NCBI GenBank assembly: GCA_021234155.1
Contig: JAJEKV010000083.1
Location: forward strand, 2,394,608-2,458,607
Origin: Isoetes taiwanensis
Lineage: Eukaryota > Streptophyta > Lycopodiopsida > Isoetales > Isoetaceae
Reading direction: 5' to 3'
Length of the DNA stretch: 64,000 nucleotides
Shown: piece by piece, positions 11,295-23,645 of the stretch
Layout: each line of letters begins with the position of its first letter
Position numbering within the stretch: the stretch's first letter is position 1
Notes under the pieces: generated by a model
What the model was told of the DNA's origin: nothing
The model's input: only the letters and a program-made list of their open reading frames with translations
Databases searched by the model: none
Program-made: the position numbers and the translations under genes

Positions 11295-14200
11295 ATGGGG
11301 GTAGAAAACTACCATGTCATTGAGCTTGTCGGAGAGGGATCCTTCGGCAAGGTTTATAAAGGAAGAAGAAAATATACTGGACAGGTATTTTGTACATTTG
11401 TGCTTTATGCGGTGATTTATGAGTTTAAATGTTGATGTTTCTTCTTAGACCGTGGCTATGAAGTTCATACTGAAACATGGAAAAAGTGACAAAGATATCG
11501 AGAATTTGAGGCAAGAAATAGAGGTGCGTTCCCGTCTGCATTGCATTGGAGTTTAATGTGTTTGATAGCATTCTCTTATAGATATTTCTATAGTGACAAT
11601 AGTTTGTAATTGTTTTTAGAATAAGATTATGCAAAGCTAAGGCTTGCTGGGTGGAAAATCGTTCAGAACTACAAATGGTTCATAATGGTATTAGCTTCTA
11701 AGCTGAAAGGACTCTGATCTACACAAAAGAATTATAAAACATTAACAAGAAATAAGCAGTACAGGTGTTGGAATTCATGCACAAATATGCCAGTGTAGAA
11801 AAGCAATTGTTTCTTTTAATAAACTGATTGCATCTAAGTTGATACAAACACAATGGAAAAGATAGTTTCTCTCTAGACCTCCATTATTCATGTTGCTGAA
11901 TTGCTAGAATTAAAATAATATTCACATAAACGTTCAATTTTCCCCTGCCCTTTCAGAGCAGAAAAGTATCCGGTTAAACAGATCAAAGGTGCTCTAGTCT
12001 TGTTTATTACTTGAAACAGAGTGTACTAGATTTCAGGGACGCGTTGTCATCAATATTGTAATTTTTTAAAGTTTGAAGATGATGCTGCTGGAGTTGTTTA
12101 GATGGCGGATTTTGAGATTAGTTTTCTTGCAACACCTATATGCTGTTGATTGCAGATTCTTCGTCAATTAAAACACGAGAACATCATTGAGATGCTGGAT
12201 GCATTTGAGAGCCCACAGGAATTTTGCGTAGTCACGGAGTTTGCACAGGTGCAATGTTTCTGTTCCATTTCCAGTTTTCTCCTCATGTGATTTGGTTGAT
12301 CTTAATCCCAAATGACCTTAGGTCCATTTTTTTTCACCTGTTCTAACAAACCCTTACTGTTATAGTATAGAATATTTATATCCCATTCAGTATTGCAGCC
12401 ACACAGTACGTATTCATTATATGTTCTTACAATTAATCATTCATATTACTACGTTACGTATTATCATTTATAGAGTTCGTTTGAATATGGATAATATCCA
12501 ATTTTCTGGACTAAAGGACCCGTGGGACTTTTGCAGGGAGAACTCTTTGAAATCCTTGAGGATGATAAATCTTTGCCAGAAGCCCAAGTTCAGGCCATTG
12601 CAAAGCAGTTGGTCATTCCTTTGTCTTTCTTGTCGCATGAAGAAGTATTACAAAAATCACGATCAGCAGTCAGAGCTGACAAAAGTTAAAATGAACAGGT
12701 CAAGGCATTACATTACCTTCATTCACATCGAATAATCCATCGTGATATGAAACCTCAAAACATACTGATTGGAGCTGGGGGCATTGTTAAGGTAAGAGAT
12801 GAGGAATCACAATATATTGTTTCTAAGTGGTACTTATTCTGGATTGTTATCTATTTAGCTATGCGACTTTGGATTTGCCCGTGCCATGTCCTGCAACACC
12901 ATGGTTCTGCGTTCCATTAAAGGTAAAAAGCCAAGAAATCTTTTATCTAGAATAAATTTGTATATGAAACTGCAGAGGCTATAGTTATATGGAATCTTCA
13001 GGCTTATTAAAACTTTAACTTAATAAGCTTTTGTTTGATAAGCTTATTAAAGCTTATTTATGAAAGTTTCTTACCCCTTTTAATAGGTTACGATTATTTG
13101 TTAAGGATGAATTCTTGATTTGTAAATTGCATAACAAAATTAACATGTAGTTTTTTTGCTCCCGGATAATCAGGACTAATGAGGCTTGATTAGTATCTTA
13201 TCAGGAACACCACTATACATGGCCCCTGAACTTGTTAGGGAGCAACCCTACAACCATACAGCTGACCTTTGGTCACTCGGTGTCATTCTGTAAGGAAGCC
13301 CTATATGGAGTTATTTTTAATCAAGTAAGATCTTAAACTTGATTTTTATATATGTTTCTTCTTCTAAGGTATGAATTATTCGTTGGGCAACCTCCTTTTT
13401 ACACGAATTCTGTGTACACACTGATACGACATATAGTGAAGGTGCCAACTTTCAGACTGCTAAATGTTGATTACACTTTGCATGGTATATCTCAAGCATG
13501 TGAGTATCGTGTTGTGCAGGATCCTGTGAAATATCCTGATAATATGAGCTCAAGTTTTAAGAGCTTTTTGAAGGGCTTACTTAACAAGGTCAAGTTCTGC
13601 TTTTTTAGTTGCTGGTGCTTTATATTTCTCCCAAGTTCATAGTTAATCTGAATGTCGAACTACTGAATTTTCTAGGTTTCTCAAAATAGGCTTACTTGGC
13701 CTGCACTATTGGATCATCCCTTTGTCAAAGAAACTCCAGAAGAAATAGCAGCTCAGGTAGTTGTAATAACTTACTTCTTCCTTATATTTCTGTTCATGAT
13801 TCATGTTTATGCAGGAGGCTCGAGCTGCTACAGCAGCTGAGAGGGGCTGTGATGCTGCATGGAGAGGGGAAGCCAACATTTCGTTGTTGCCTGCAGAGAA
13901 AGTTACAGCAGACTCTTCAGGTCTAATTCATATTGTGATGTTTTGAGGTTGGATTATGTCAATTGAGGGTCCCCCATAGTGCATATGTGGAAGATCCATG
14001 GTTTTCTCGTCTTATATTAGGAGCGCTTTGCGGCACGTCCAATGAAGTGTACCATGGTGGTTTTGGTTTTGGTGAGGCTAAGAAGTTATTTAATTTGTGA
14101 CAGCTGAAGCACAGAATCCCAGCGAAAAACCAACTATTGAAGCAGATAAGCCTGGTATTATACCTTCAAATGATGCCATGGACTCCTCTATTCCAGAGCA

Positions 14201-17200
14201 CTCAGGTAAATATATATCATCCTCAAGTGAATCATATTATTGGAATGACTAGGTGAAGTTTGGATGGGTTTTATGTGCTATGTTGTTCACTGTCCTTGCA
14301 GATCCTTAATTCTGTATGTTCTTGGTCTCATAGACCCTATGTCTTCCGTAGACGTTAATAAATTTCTTTCTTTCTTTCATCCACCATTTGTGTCAAAGAC
14401 GTTACAGTCCTTGATAAACTGGAAACGACTTCACGCACAACAAAAGGAGCAGTTTCAATTGGGCAAGACCGTGGCGCTCTAGCGCACATTTTGCACCCAT
14501 TTCGAAACCTGAACATCAAAGGTGCTGCTGCTCTAACCAGGTAGATTTTGTCTTTTTTGTTACTTCAAAGCATAAACATGCATTGGATTTTGATTTTTTG
14601 GCAGGTCTTTTTTATCTCCTGTTGTGCCGATGGCCTACTATTACAATAGTTTATTTTGCTTATTCTCGTTCTGGTATATCACACACTTGAGATTGATTTT
14701 ATCAGAAACCGCAGCAGACTAGTGATGCCTGCTGCTGGGCATGCATAGGCTGGTATCAGAACTTAAGATTGATTTGCATGCCTGTGCGTGTCCATTAGGT
14801 ATTTATTGCAGGTTGGGTTGCTAGTGATCTGTAACCAGAAGAACTTTCTCTTAGTCTATTTGACATGTCAACAAGCCGTTTGTTATGTTACATTTTACAC
14901 TTCTAGACTTGTCTCTTGTGATGGAAATGTATCTGAGGCTTTTAGCTCTAACCTTTCTGAGATGGAACACAGTGATCAAGCTATTGCAAATGCCAATCGA
15001 GCATTGAGAATCCTATCAAATCTACTTGCAGCAAGTGCAATCACTCAGAAAACTGCAGTCGAGGACATAATTCCAGCACTATTAGGCCTAGCACGTGCAT
15101 CTATGGGGGCTAGTACTCCTCAACATGTTGGCTTGCTGATTAAGGTTTGATCATTTATTTATTTGCTTGTTATTGTTCAGATCTACACCTTACGGTTCAA
15201 TTATAACTTTGTAAGTGATACAAGCATCCTCAAGAAAATATGCATAATAGCCATGGGATGTATGAGAGCTCCGAGAATGTCCAGAATTACATTTAGCTAC
15301 AACTGTTCATGACGTCTAATTCTAGAGAAATTAGTACTTATGCTGCATTTTAACTATAGCTATTTATGGCAATTAGCTTTAGAGAATGACATGGATAGTT
15401 TTTTTGTGTGCTTGAAGATCTTTTCTGTTTCATTCTTGTCTAAAAGATGATTTTGTGTACAGGGACTAAGCGTGTTATGCAAAATGATGGATGTCGGTGC
15501 AAATAAGATGGACAGTGCTTATTTGCATCATAGTGTTGCACTTTTACGCCTATATCCTCAGGTAAATCAGAGAACCATATTTTCATTTTATTTCATCCGT
15601 TACATTCTGTTTGATGCTGCAGGCAGTGACCTACCAAAACGACCCATCGGGACGGGTGTTATATGAATCAACTGCTTGTGTTGGGCAACTGCTTGTGCAT
15701 GTTGCTAATGGGATTCGAAAGATGGATGATGCAAGTGGAGGTTTAGACAGTGCTGCAAAAGCAGAAAGTCAGGTGATGACCCAAATTGTTGGTCAAGCAA
15801 AGTCACTTGCAATAGTAGAACATCTCTGCATGTGTTTGAATACCAACGGCTCAGGGTTGATCTCAGGATCATGTACGGCCGCACCAGCAGCAACTGAAGC
15901 ATTGAAAGGTATCTGGGCCCTTTCTGATGCTTTATCTTTCATAAGTGGTAATGGGCAGCCAAAACAAGGATTTCCTTTAGCTGTTGCTAGAGGTTATGCT
16001 AGGGGATGGGCAGATGAGAAGCGAATGGATTGTAAGCCTTCTGATGGAGGCCTGGGGGTTATAGAGTTTTTGACGGACAGTATAGCGACGTCTAAAGGTG
16101 TGCAAGTGGCCATCTGTTACGCACTTCTCCATGGTTCTGATTCAACACTTACTTATATAATGCAGGTGAATTACTAATCTACATTTATCAATTGCTTATA
16201 AGCCGGTAAACTGAACTATCTTATTTGCAGTGCTTCAAAAATAAAATAAAAATATAACCATGTTAGGCTTATTAATGTCTAGGACCCATAGGGTGTACAA
16301 GAACATACAAAATGGATTGCAAGGAGGTTGATCGTGTCCAAGACATAAAAAAATCTATTAACTAAAACATCTAATCAAAATTCACGAGGGATGATCCAAT
16401 TGCTGTAGTAGCAGTTCCAAGAAATGTTCTGAACTCTAATACCAGCATTTGGCCTTCTATAAATCCTATCATGTCTTCTCTTCTGAAAAGATTGTTTGTG
16501 GTTCTGTTTTGCTGCCTGTCTTACTTTCTTAGACTTGCTAATGGTGCTCCTTTCATATCATGAAGTTGTTAATGTCACTCCTTTAGTATCATAAAGTTTT
16601 CTTTTCTCTGGGGAGCCGTCCACCATTCCAACCTGTTTGTGACTCTTTATCAACAAGGAAGAATGAAGAATTTCTGTTTATTTTTGGCCGCTTGAGGTGT
16701 GTTTCTATTATTTAGGATATTCCTTCATTTTTGAGCAAGTTCCTGAACAAGTAAAGATACACATTTCTGATCATAATGCTTATGAGTTGCTGTAAGGTTG
16801 TTGGATGTCTAAAAAGGTAACATCTTCCTCTTTAGATGTAATCATAAGAGAACTGGAACATACTCAGTTGACACAAATATACTATGTCCCTTCTGCCTCT
16901 GCTCTTTTTGTGGTTCTCAAGTCTTTCCTTGTATAATTCAGCTGAGACTATTACTTAGCAGGCATGCCTACTTCATGGCCATTGTACCTATTTTTTAGTG
17001 GCCCTTATAATTTGTAAGATATTTTTGCCGTAGTCTAGGCACGTTCATTTCTTGTTTATTGTTAAAACATATGTATATGAGACAAACCCAAGATATTGTT
17101 TAAGTTGTGGACATTATTTAAGATGTATACATGCAGCTCCCATTTAAACCGTTGGAATTGCATTGCTAATCAATATGCAGGTTGCCATTTCATTTATTTT

Positions 17201-19856
17201 GGTGCTGACAGGCAAGGGGATTATGACTTGCAGGTACTTCTTCGATGCTGTGTTCTATCTCCTATTGTTTGTGCTGTTCTGTGTGGTATACAGATGAAAG
17301 AGTCTCCAGCCATGCAAGGGAATGGAGGTGGTGATGGTACAGCTGTTGGTGCAATATTCAGATTATTATTGGTACATAGTGGAGTGAGTAATGGGGCTGG
17401 TGCAAATGAGAGCTCTAGATCTACTTCCACATCTGGACTATTATTTCATGCTAGCTTATTGCTCTCTGCAATTGCACAAGGTTTAGCATCTCAAGGTAGA
17501 AAGGGGCTATCTTGCATGCTGACTTTGTCCCCACCTAAAGAGCGGGCCCGCCTGGAAGCACTAGCAAATCTAGCTCTACCTGGTGTTTTTTCTGCACCGC
17601 ACATTCTTCATCCACAGAAGGCAGGGACAATCCTTGCTCTGGCATCGATACTATTGCTCAACTCTGATACAAATGATGACAAAGCTAGGGTAGCTGCAGA
17701 ATCAGTATTTGCCCTGGTACCTTTAAACGATATCAAGTTTCATGAATTTGAGATTTTCTCTCATTACTCAGATAAGAGTGAGCAGGTTTTGTATGTACGA
17801 AGTGCTGGAATGCTAACTAATTGGCATGGCCTCTGGGATGGCTTTGTTGGACTTGTTGAAGCAAAAATTAGATGTGCTGGATCAGACAAGGCCTTTTCTG
17901 GAGGTCTTCATTTGTTTCTCATGTCATTGTTGGCTATGTGTCCAAAAAATACAAATAATTATCCTGATAATTTTGAAGGCGGCGTTGGTCTCTCTCCACA
18001 AGGGGTGGTATGGACTGTCAAGACCATTGCACACTTATTACCTAAGTGTGGTTTCCATGATATTTTGCTCATAAAAGACATCCTTGTTACATTGTTAAGT
18101 TTACTTGGAAAGAGACATCTTGTACATGTGCAGTTATGGGAAGGCAGTAATGGAGGGAGCGGTGGCCTGCAGGAGCTTGTACAGTGTATCATTGAAATTC
18201 TAGATTTTCCATTCTCGTTCTCATCCACAACATTAGAATCTTCTGCTAATGATGGAGATTTATCAAAGGCTGTCAATGCAGTTATACCACAATACTGGCA
18301 ACTCCTTCAAGAGGTTTGAAAATGTGGATCTGTGCTTTTCAATCTCATGTGATGTACTACCCGAGCATATGTGTTACTAGGGTTATTCACAAGTAGTTCA
18401 AGCAGTCTAAGATTGCTGTATAGATAAATCAAACTATGCATTAGTAACATGCATTATGAATTCTCTAAGGAACAAGCACATTGCCAGAAAGAGCTATAAT
18501 TTTTGAAGTCGCCCCTAATTCAGGGCCTTCTTTATGATATGAGTATATTAGAATTGTTTCAATATGGGGCATTGTTAGTTACCAATAGTTGATCTCATTC
18601 ATGACTGCTAATTATGATTGTTGTTAAAATATATCATGTTTGGGTTGTTCCAGAGCCATGCTGCCCTGCAACTTGTACGGTGCTTGGAGTTGCTTGATTC
18701 AAATGATGTTAGCAAGCCTGTTGCTCTTGTGTCAAGGATGGTACAGAACTCCAGAGCCTTGGCGATTGAGATAGTAAAAGAAGGTTTTCTGTCTCCAGTT
18801 CTTATGGCTAAGTTGATGGACCGATCAAGCCCTGTGAATGTGGTATCTGATGTTCTTATGATAATATCTAACCTTGCTCGAATGTCAAAGGTAAATTCAA
18901 CCTTGTTCATTCTCATGCAGTTTGATATCATTGTTCCTAATGCGGCATGTGAACTTAGGAATTTTATGAGTCCATAGGAGATGCAAATCTGTGGGAAGCA
19001 ATAAGGTATTTCTTAACACACAGTGATCCAAATGTGCGGGCAAAGGTGTGTAATGCTTTAGGCAACATGTGCCGCCATACCCCATACTTTTATGATTCCC
19101 TGGTAAGCTATTATTTTGGCCCGACTGTTTTCACGATTATTCGCATTTTGAAAATAAACATTTGCTCGTCGTTTTTTTCTGCAGGTCAAATATAATATTA
19201 TAACTTTGCTTATTGATAGATGTGCAGATCCTGATCGCAATACCAGGAAGTTCGCATGTTTTGCGGTAGCTTTACTATGTTTGCCATTAATGTAGAGTTA
19301 CAGTTAAAAACCTTGCTAATACACACAGTTATATAGGTTGGTAATGCTGCATATCACAATGAACAACTTTATGATCATCTTCGGCAGGCAATTCCACACT
19401 TAGCAAATCTTTTATTAGGAGACGAGGAGGATAAAACAAAAGCAAATGCTGCCGGAGCTCTCAGTAATCTTGTTCGGAATTCTAATAAGCTCTGCGAAGA
19501 CATTATATCCAAGGGGGCTTTGCAGGTACGTGCATGTTGCCTTATTAACAATACTTGTTTCAAATGTTCATAACTTTGGGTGATGGCATTGGTCCCAGGC
19601 TTTGATCAAAGTAACAGTTGATAGCTCATTAGCACTGTCACACGAAGGCAGAGAAACAAACAATGACTCTCCTTTGAAGATTGCTCTATTTTGTCTTGGC
19701 AATATGTGTATTCATGCATCTTGCCGCCAGCATTTGCGCTCTCCAGAGCTGTTCTCCGTGCTGCTTCATCTCCGAAAATCAGCAGATCCAACTATCATCA
19801 AGTACTTGAACAGGATTACAAATAAGTTTCCTGATATTTCAGTTCACCCTAAATAA
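11295..19856 (+). CDS. TIO: FUSED-type Ser/Thr kinase TIO (TWO-IN-ONE), 22 exons
   Basis: Joined exons: 11295-11384, 11449-11523, 12156-12248, 12537-12611, 12699-12791, 12859-12922, 13205-13289, 13369-13441, 13520-13588, 13676-13756, 13815-13920, 14104-14205, 14399-14540, 14907-15144, 15463-15561, 15623-16165, 17234-18313, 18654-18890, 18959-19102, 19185-19265, 19337-19525, 19599-19856. All introns are GT-AG and every junction keeps frame, giving about 1,338 residues, close to the known plant length. The kinase domain (about 6-256) is complete: GEGSFGKV at 13-20, Lys35 in VAMKF, Glu53, HRD at 125-127, DFG at 145-147, APE at 170-172. After a variable linker (about 267-440) come helical regions and an ARM/HEAT-like C-terminus (about 1037-1338, with ALGNMCRH and [17 protein letters not shown]). 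Family knowledge: TIO binds kinesin-12 at the phragmoplast midline and is needed for cell-plate expansion. An in-frame stop at 11283 fixes the start. The linker exons at 14104-14540 are the least certain. Confidence 0.95.
16166..17233 (+). other. largest TIO intron, no gene inside
   Basis: This 1,068-bp intron lies between the 181-codon and 360-codon exons. It is AT-rich and holds no recognisable coding or mobile sequence. The other TIO introns are mostly 60-650 bp. Confidence 0.8.
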
Positions 19857-19926
19857 GCTTGCGGTTGCCTAATGGAAAGAAACACAAGTTTCTGGGCCGA
19901 AAAAAGGCAATGTTCCTGCATTGTAA

Positions 19927-19945
19927 AATAAACACATGAAATAAA
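19927..19945 (+). terminator. TIO polyadenylation signals
   Basis: AATAAA occurs at 19927-19932 and again at 19940-19945, 71 and 84 bp after the TIO stop codon. Their position fits near-upstream elements of plant 3-prime end formation. Confidence 0.5.
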
Positions 19946-20097
19946 TAGGACTATCAGGATAGTGAAATTTCATTTTGTCAAAATAGCCGTTTAAACAAGA
20001 TTACACTGTAAGTTACGACTTTCGCTTCAGTAAATCAAAACGATGCCAGCAATTTATTCAAGTAATGAATGTTCGTTGGTCCGTAGGGCAAAGCCCC

Positions 20098-20902
20098 GTT
20101 GGGCGCAAGGGTTAAATTTGAACGTTGCAGTACCATTCTGGAGCCCTCCAGCCATGCAGAGAACGGCACTTCATTTTATAGCCATGCAAAAGAACGGCAA
20201 CATAAAAAAGTGCCATTCAAACTGAAATGTAGAAAATAATGTAGCCATTCAACAGAATGGCTATCAATTTAAAGAATTTCTAATTTTATACACATTATTA
20301 TATATAATATTTTATTCTAATTATTTATATGTCGAATATTTTTCCATGCAAATATCATATGGCATTGTCATATCGTGTATGTATAATGTCTATACAATAC
20401 AATATATTATCTAACTAACTATGTATTAAATAAATTTTTGGTTGGTTGGCTGGGAATTTAATGGTGGTGCACGATTTGAGAAAAAGTTGGCCCTTTCTTG
20501 ATCGGCGGTGATGGACCTGCCCTTTTTCTTGATCCTTCCTCCCGGCTCCCGCCCGCCCGTATTGATACAGTCATTACAGTGGTCTCGATTAGCTCTGTGG
20601 CAGCCGATTTGCTGAAGCAAAAGCAGTAGAAGAACAAAAGTACGATTTGGATTGGAAGTCTTTGAGATTTGGAAGTACGATTTGGAGTCATTGAGTATTG
20701 TATTCGATAAAGCAAATTCATGGTTTGGTTATTGAGTTTCTGGTTAATTTGTTAATTTATTGTATTGAATGGCAGCCAAAAAATTTACCATGCAGTAGAA
20801 TGGCAACGTTAAAAACTGCCATTCAAACCGAAAGGCAAGTTTTTGAAGTGCCCTTCAAAAGAATGGAAGGGCTGCCATGCAAATTTAACCCTTGGTTGGG
20901 CA
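20098..20902. mobile_element. non-autonomous hAT-like DNA transposon with target-site duplication
   Basis: A 789-bp element (20106-20894) begins CAAGGGTTAAATTTG and ends with its exact complement. It is flanked by GTTGGGCG (20098-20105) and GTTGGGCA (20895-20902), an 8-bp target duplication with one mismatch. The 8-bp duplication and the CAAGG terminus (YARNG rule) are hAT hallmarks. Both ends carry several copies of GAATGGC/GCCATTC, the clustered subterminal motifs that hAT transposases bind. There is no transposase coding sequence, so movement would need a transposase supplied in trans. It lies about 150 bp past the TIO polyadenylation signals. Confidence 0.85.
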
Positions 20903-21076
20903 CCAGCCAGCGGGTGTAGCTTGAAAATCAACGGATAGTTGATGTGTGGAAAACTTGCCCTAAGTCATTGTAAGTTGGAGGGGTGACTTATGTCTAAGAT
21001 GGCTAGGCTCACAGGCCACATGCTTGTGGGGTGGGAAGTTATACCCTAAAGAAATGCAGCTGGCCAACGTTTTTCG

Positions 21077-21712
21077 CGTAATAACCGTTTGCTTAAAATT
21101 ATTGGGTTTTTTCTTTAGTTTTGCTCCAACAGATTTCGTAAATGAGCAAAGATAGATGTTTTTAAGTTTTAATCCGGCAAATCAAAGAAGAGATGGATGT
21201 TTTTAAAGCTTTAAATCGGTAATTGCACTGCTTATTTGTTATTGATTCTGGTGAAAGGAACAGATCTTTTTTCTTCTTAAAATTTTCCGACCGAGAAGGG
21301 ATTCATCTATGGGAATGCCGCAGTCGCTCCTTATCAAATATTTTGAAAACGAACAAGAAACTTTGGATGAATGCCTCTGATCTGGAGGCAAGCTACATTC
21401 CGCCAATGGTACGCCTCTTTTTTATCCTCTGTTATAATTTTCTTCTATGCCGTTTGAAAATCTTGCCGTTTTTGCAGTTCAATCGCAAGACGTTTCAAGC
21501 AAACAAGAGGGTTTTGTTAGCTGAAGCATTCATCTTGTTAGATTGAATAAATATCTTACCCTCCAGTCTGCCATAGCTTCTCCTCCACAGCTCCAGTCTG
21601 CCATAGCTTCCCTTTCGTTTGCAATAGCTTCTCCGCCATAGCCGCTTAGAGGGAATTTAGTCGCTACGTGACAACGTATTACTGGACGTAATTTTAGCAA
21701 ACGGTTATTACG
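21077..21712. mobile_element. small element with about 24-bp terminal inverted repeats
   Basis: The left end CGTAATAACCGTTTGCTTAA (21077 onward) is repeated inverted at 21689-21712, with one extra base. The interior holds a plus-strand open frame (21223-21546) containing LTNKKLW-like and DLEASYIPPM phrases just before a GT donor-like site. It also has repeated CAGTCTGCCATAGCTTC phrases at 21565-21640. No family is recognised and no clean target duplication was found. Confidence 0.5.
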
Positions 21713-21721
21713 TCCTGTAAT
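21678..21721. repeat. hairpin overlapping the element end
   Basis: ATTACTGGACGTAAT at 21678-21692 pairs with ATTACGTCCTGTAAT at 21707-21721 (14 of 15 bases). It overlaps the right inverted repeat of 21077-21712 and touches the next foldback, so three inverted structures are nested here. Confidence 0.7.
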
Positions 21722-21869
21722 TCCCACCACTTGGGCATTACGCCTGTAAAGGCCTGGCGGCGCCGCCAGACTCGGCGGCGCACTCGTGGCTCCGACACTC
21801 GTGCCCCGCCTCGTTTGGCAGGGCCGCCAGGCCTTTACAAGGCGTAATGGCCCTGGTGATGGGAATTAC
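21717..21869. mobile_element. GC-rich foldback (hairpin MITE)
   Basis: Arms of about 45 bp (21717-21761 and 21823-21869) begin GTAATTCCCA and share ATTACGCC and TAAAGGCCTGGCGGC. They match at roughly 90 percent around a 61-bp GC-rich loop. The size and near-complete symmetry fit a hairpin-type MITE. Low divergence between the arms suggests recent origin or gene conversion. Confidence 0.7.
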
Positions 21870-22380
21870 CTAGTACCTTGTTCATGGCCTTCTAAAGACT
21901 TACTTTTGTGGAGCATCATGGACATAAAAGACCATTGGATGGATGATGTCAATGGGGGCTACTAATTTTTGATTTAAATTGTGGAATAAGAGTAGCATGG
22001 AGCTGGGCTCTAGCTTGGTTACAACCAAAATAACTTTCCAAAGCATCAAAATCAAAAGGCCATCGTTGGTATCATGGATGTGCTGCTCCTCTCGTAACAA
22101 TGGCTATGATGACGTTGATGTACTTTTGCAAGGAAGAAACTAATGTATTGAGTTGAATGAATTGAATTGAATTTTATTGGAGAACTTGGTAGACTTGAAT
22201 TGTTGAGATTATTTGGTTTACATTTCAGGAAAACTCCATCCTGATATTTGCATAATTGTTATTGTTGGATTATTGAATTTGACGGGAACATTTGCATAAT
22301 GCCTTTCGCAGCTGGTATGGTATCTTATACAATGAAGATGAAATAATATCTTGCATCGTCTGTTGGTTTTATGGGCATCT
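21870..22380. other. no supported gene; GAATT-type microsatellite
   Basis: Tandem TTGAA units lie at about 22146-22172. A minus-strand 66-codon frame at 21900-22100 has no recognisable content. Confidence 0.4.
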
Positions 22381-22560
22381 GAATAAGACTACAAGTAAGT
22401 CTCTTGATATTTCAGTTCAGCTTAAGTGAGCTTTGCACTTCTCTGACATATTCTAGGCCGAAAACGGGTGATGTTTCAGAAACGCGTTTATGAACAGGGT
22501 GAAGTTTTGATTTGTGAATATGGCTATTTAAACTTCAAGGGATATTAAATTGTATCCTAC
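22381..22560 (+). pseudogene. decayed copy of the TIO last-exon tail and 3-prime UTR
   Basis: The phrase CTTGATATTTCAGTTCA followed by a near-identical stop region matches the TIO coding end at 19805-19860. The similarity runs on into the TIO 3-prime UTR: GGCCGAAAA, ATGTT, a GTGAAATTT-like phrase, and GGCTATTTAAAC against AGCCGTTTAAAC. It lies about 2.5 kb downstream in the same orientation, so it looks like the remnant of a local duplication of at least the gene end. I could not follow the match further upstream. Confidence 0.65.
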
Positions 22561-23116
22561 TGATTCAATTTGTTAAACACATCGCTCATAAAATGGGGTA
22601 TACTACATCCACTGTCTTTGGTCACGCTCTAGGAAATATGGTCTCTTGGTTAAAGAAAACCTTCTTCTTTTGGTTTTGTTATTCATACAAGAACATGGAT
22701 CGATTGCAATAGATCTTTTGGACATAATAATATTGGGAATATATTTGAGCTCTAGTATCCGTATTTTCCCTAGGCAATGGCTTCATGTGTTAGAGTGGGC
22801 TAAGAATTTATGGGGGTAAGGAGGATCTCCATCACTTCTTTTACTTAGTCTATAGATGTGCATGGAGATATGTCTTGAAAAGAAGCCTAGTAGTTAGCAT
22901 AGGATAGTGCATCTATAGTACTAGGTGTGCCTAGGTTTTCAGCTGTGTTGCTACCTTAGTAGGGGAGCTGCAATGCTAGTTGTATTCAAGTTGGCAGATT
23001 TACTTTGCTATGGAATTTACACGTATTCATCCTTTATTCGGCCTGTGGGCATTTTATCTGAGGGCATGTGGGAAAGGTTGTTGCCCACTCTTGTAGTTCC
23101 TTCCCTGGAAAAAACT
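22561..23116. other. no supported gene
   Basis: No coding potential or repeat structure is recognisable. It may include further decayed sequence from the duplicated TIO tail. Confidence 0.35.
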
Positions 23117-23143
23117 GTTAAGAATTGAATTGAATTGAATTGA
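23117..23143. repeat. (GAATT)n microsatellite
   Basis: Four to five GAATT/TTGAA units lie at the edge of the GC-rich island. The same motif occurs near 22150, so it may be the tail of a retroposed sequence. Confidence 0.7.
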
Positions 23144-23159
23144 AGATTTTTATTATCTA

Positions 23160-23645
23160 CGGTGTCATATCCCCGTACACGCCCGTGCCGAATCCGCGTT
23201 TGTGGCTCAAGACCGCCCGAAGCCATTGTCGCCGCCTCAAGCCCGAGTTGGCGGTCTCATCTCGTGCCACGGTTGATAACAGGTGGCTGCCCCATCAGCA
23301 CAGGTCTTTTATGACAAGGGAAGATGCTTGCCGCATCATTCCACACGCCGGATCCGCACCGACCAAGCCGACCGCACGGAGCGGCACATAGTAGATGCGC
23401 CGGCTGATAATGGGCAGCCTTCCACGTCACTATGGGCCTTGCAGGAAGAAATTCCTCGACTGGTTTTTGTCTAGGCTTCCTGCATTTTCTCTCGCCGGAT
23501 TCGCTTTTGCAGCGTATGATCACCCGAAGCCACCATTGCCATATAAAGCCTGAGTCAGCGGCCTCCTCCCGTGCCATGGCTGATAACAGGGGTTTCCACG
23601 TCAGCAATACGCCCTTGCCCGCGCCGGACCGCCCCGGGTTGCAAA
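23160..23645. repeat. GC-rich island with a 75-bp direct repeat
   Basis: Two copies about 310 bp apart (23211-23285 and 23522-23594) share CCCGAAGCCA, CAAGCC/AAGCC, GCGGYCTC, CGTGCCA and GCTGATAACAGG-type phrases. The island is far richer in GC than the AT-rich surroundings. Open frames on both strands are by-products of composition. It resembles the GC-rich end of an unknown element. Confidence 0.6.

Noticed and set aside
14264-14482. Alternative TIO exon starting after the CAG at 14303
   Set aside because: That reading meets a stop within three codons or at 14480, whereas the acceptor at 14398 restores the conserved family sequence and keeps phase.
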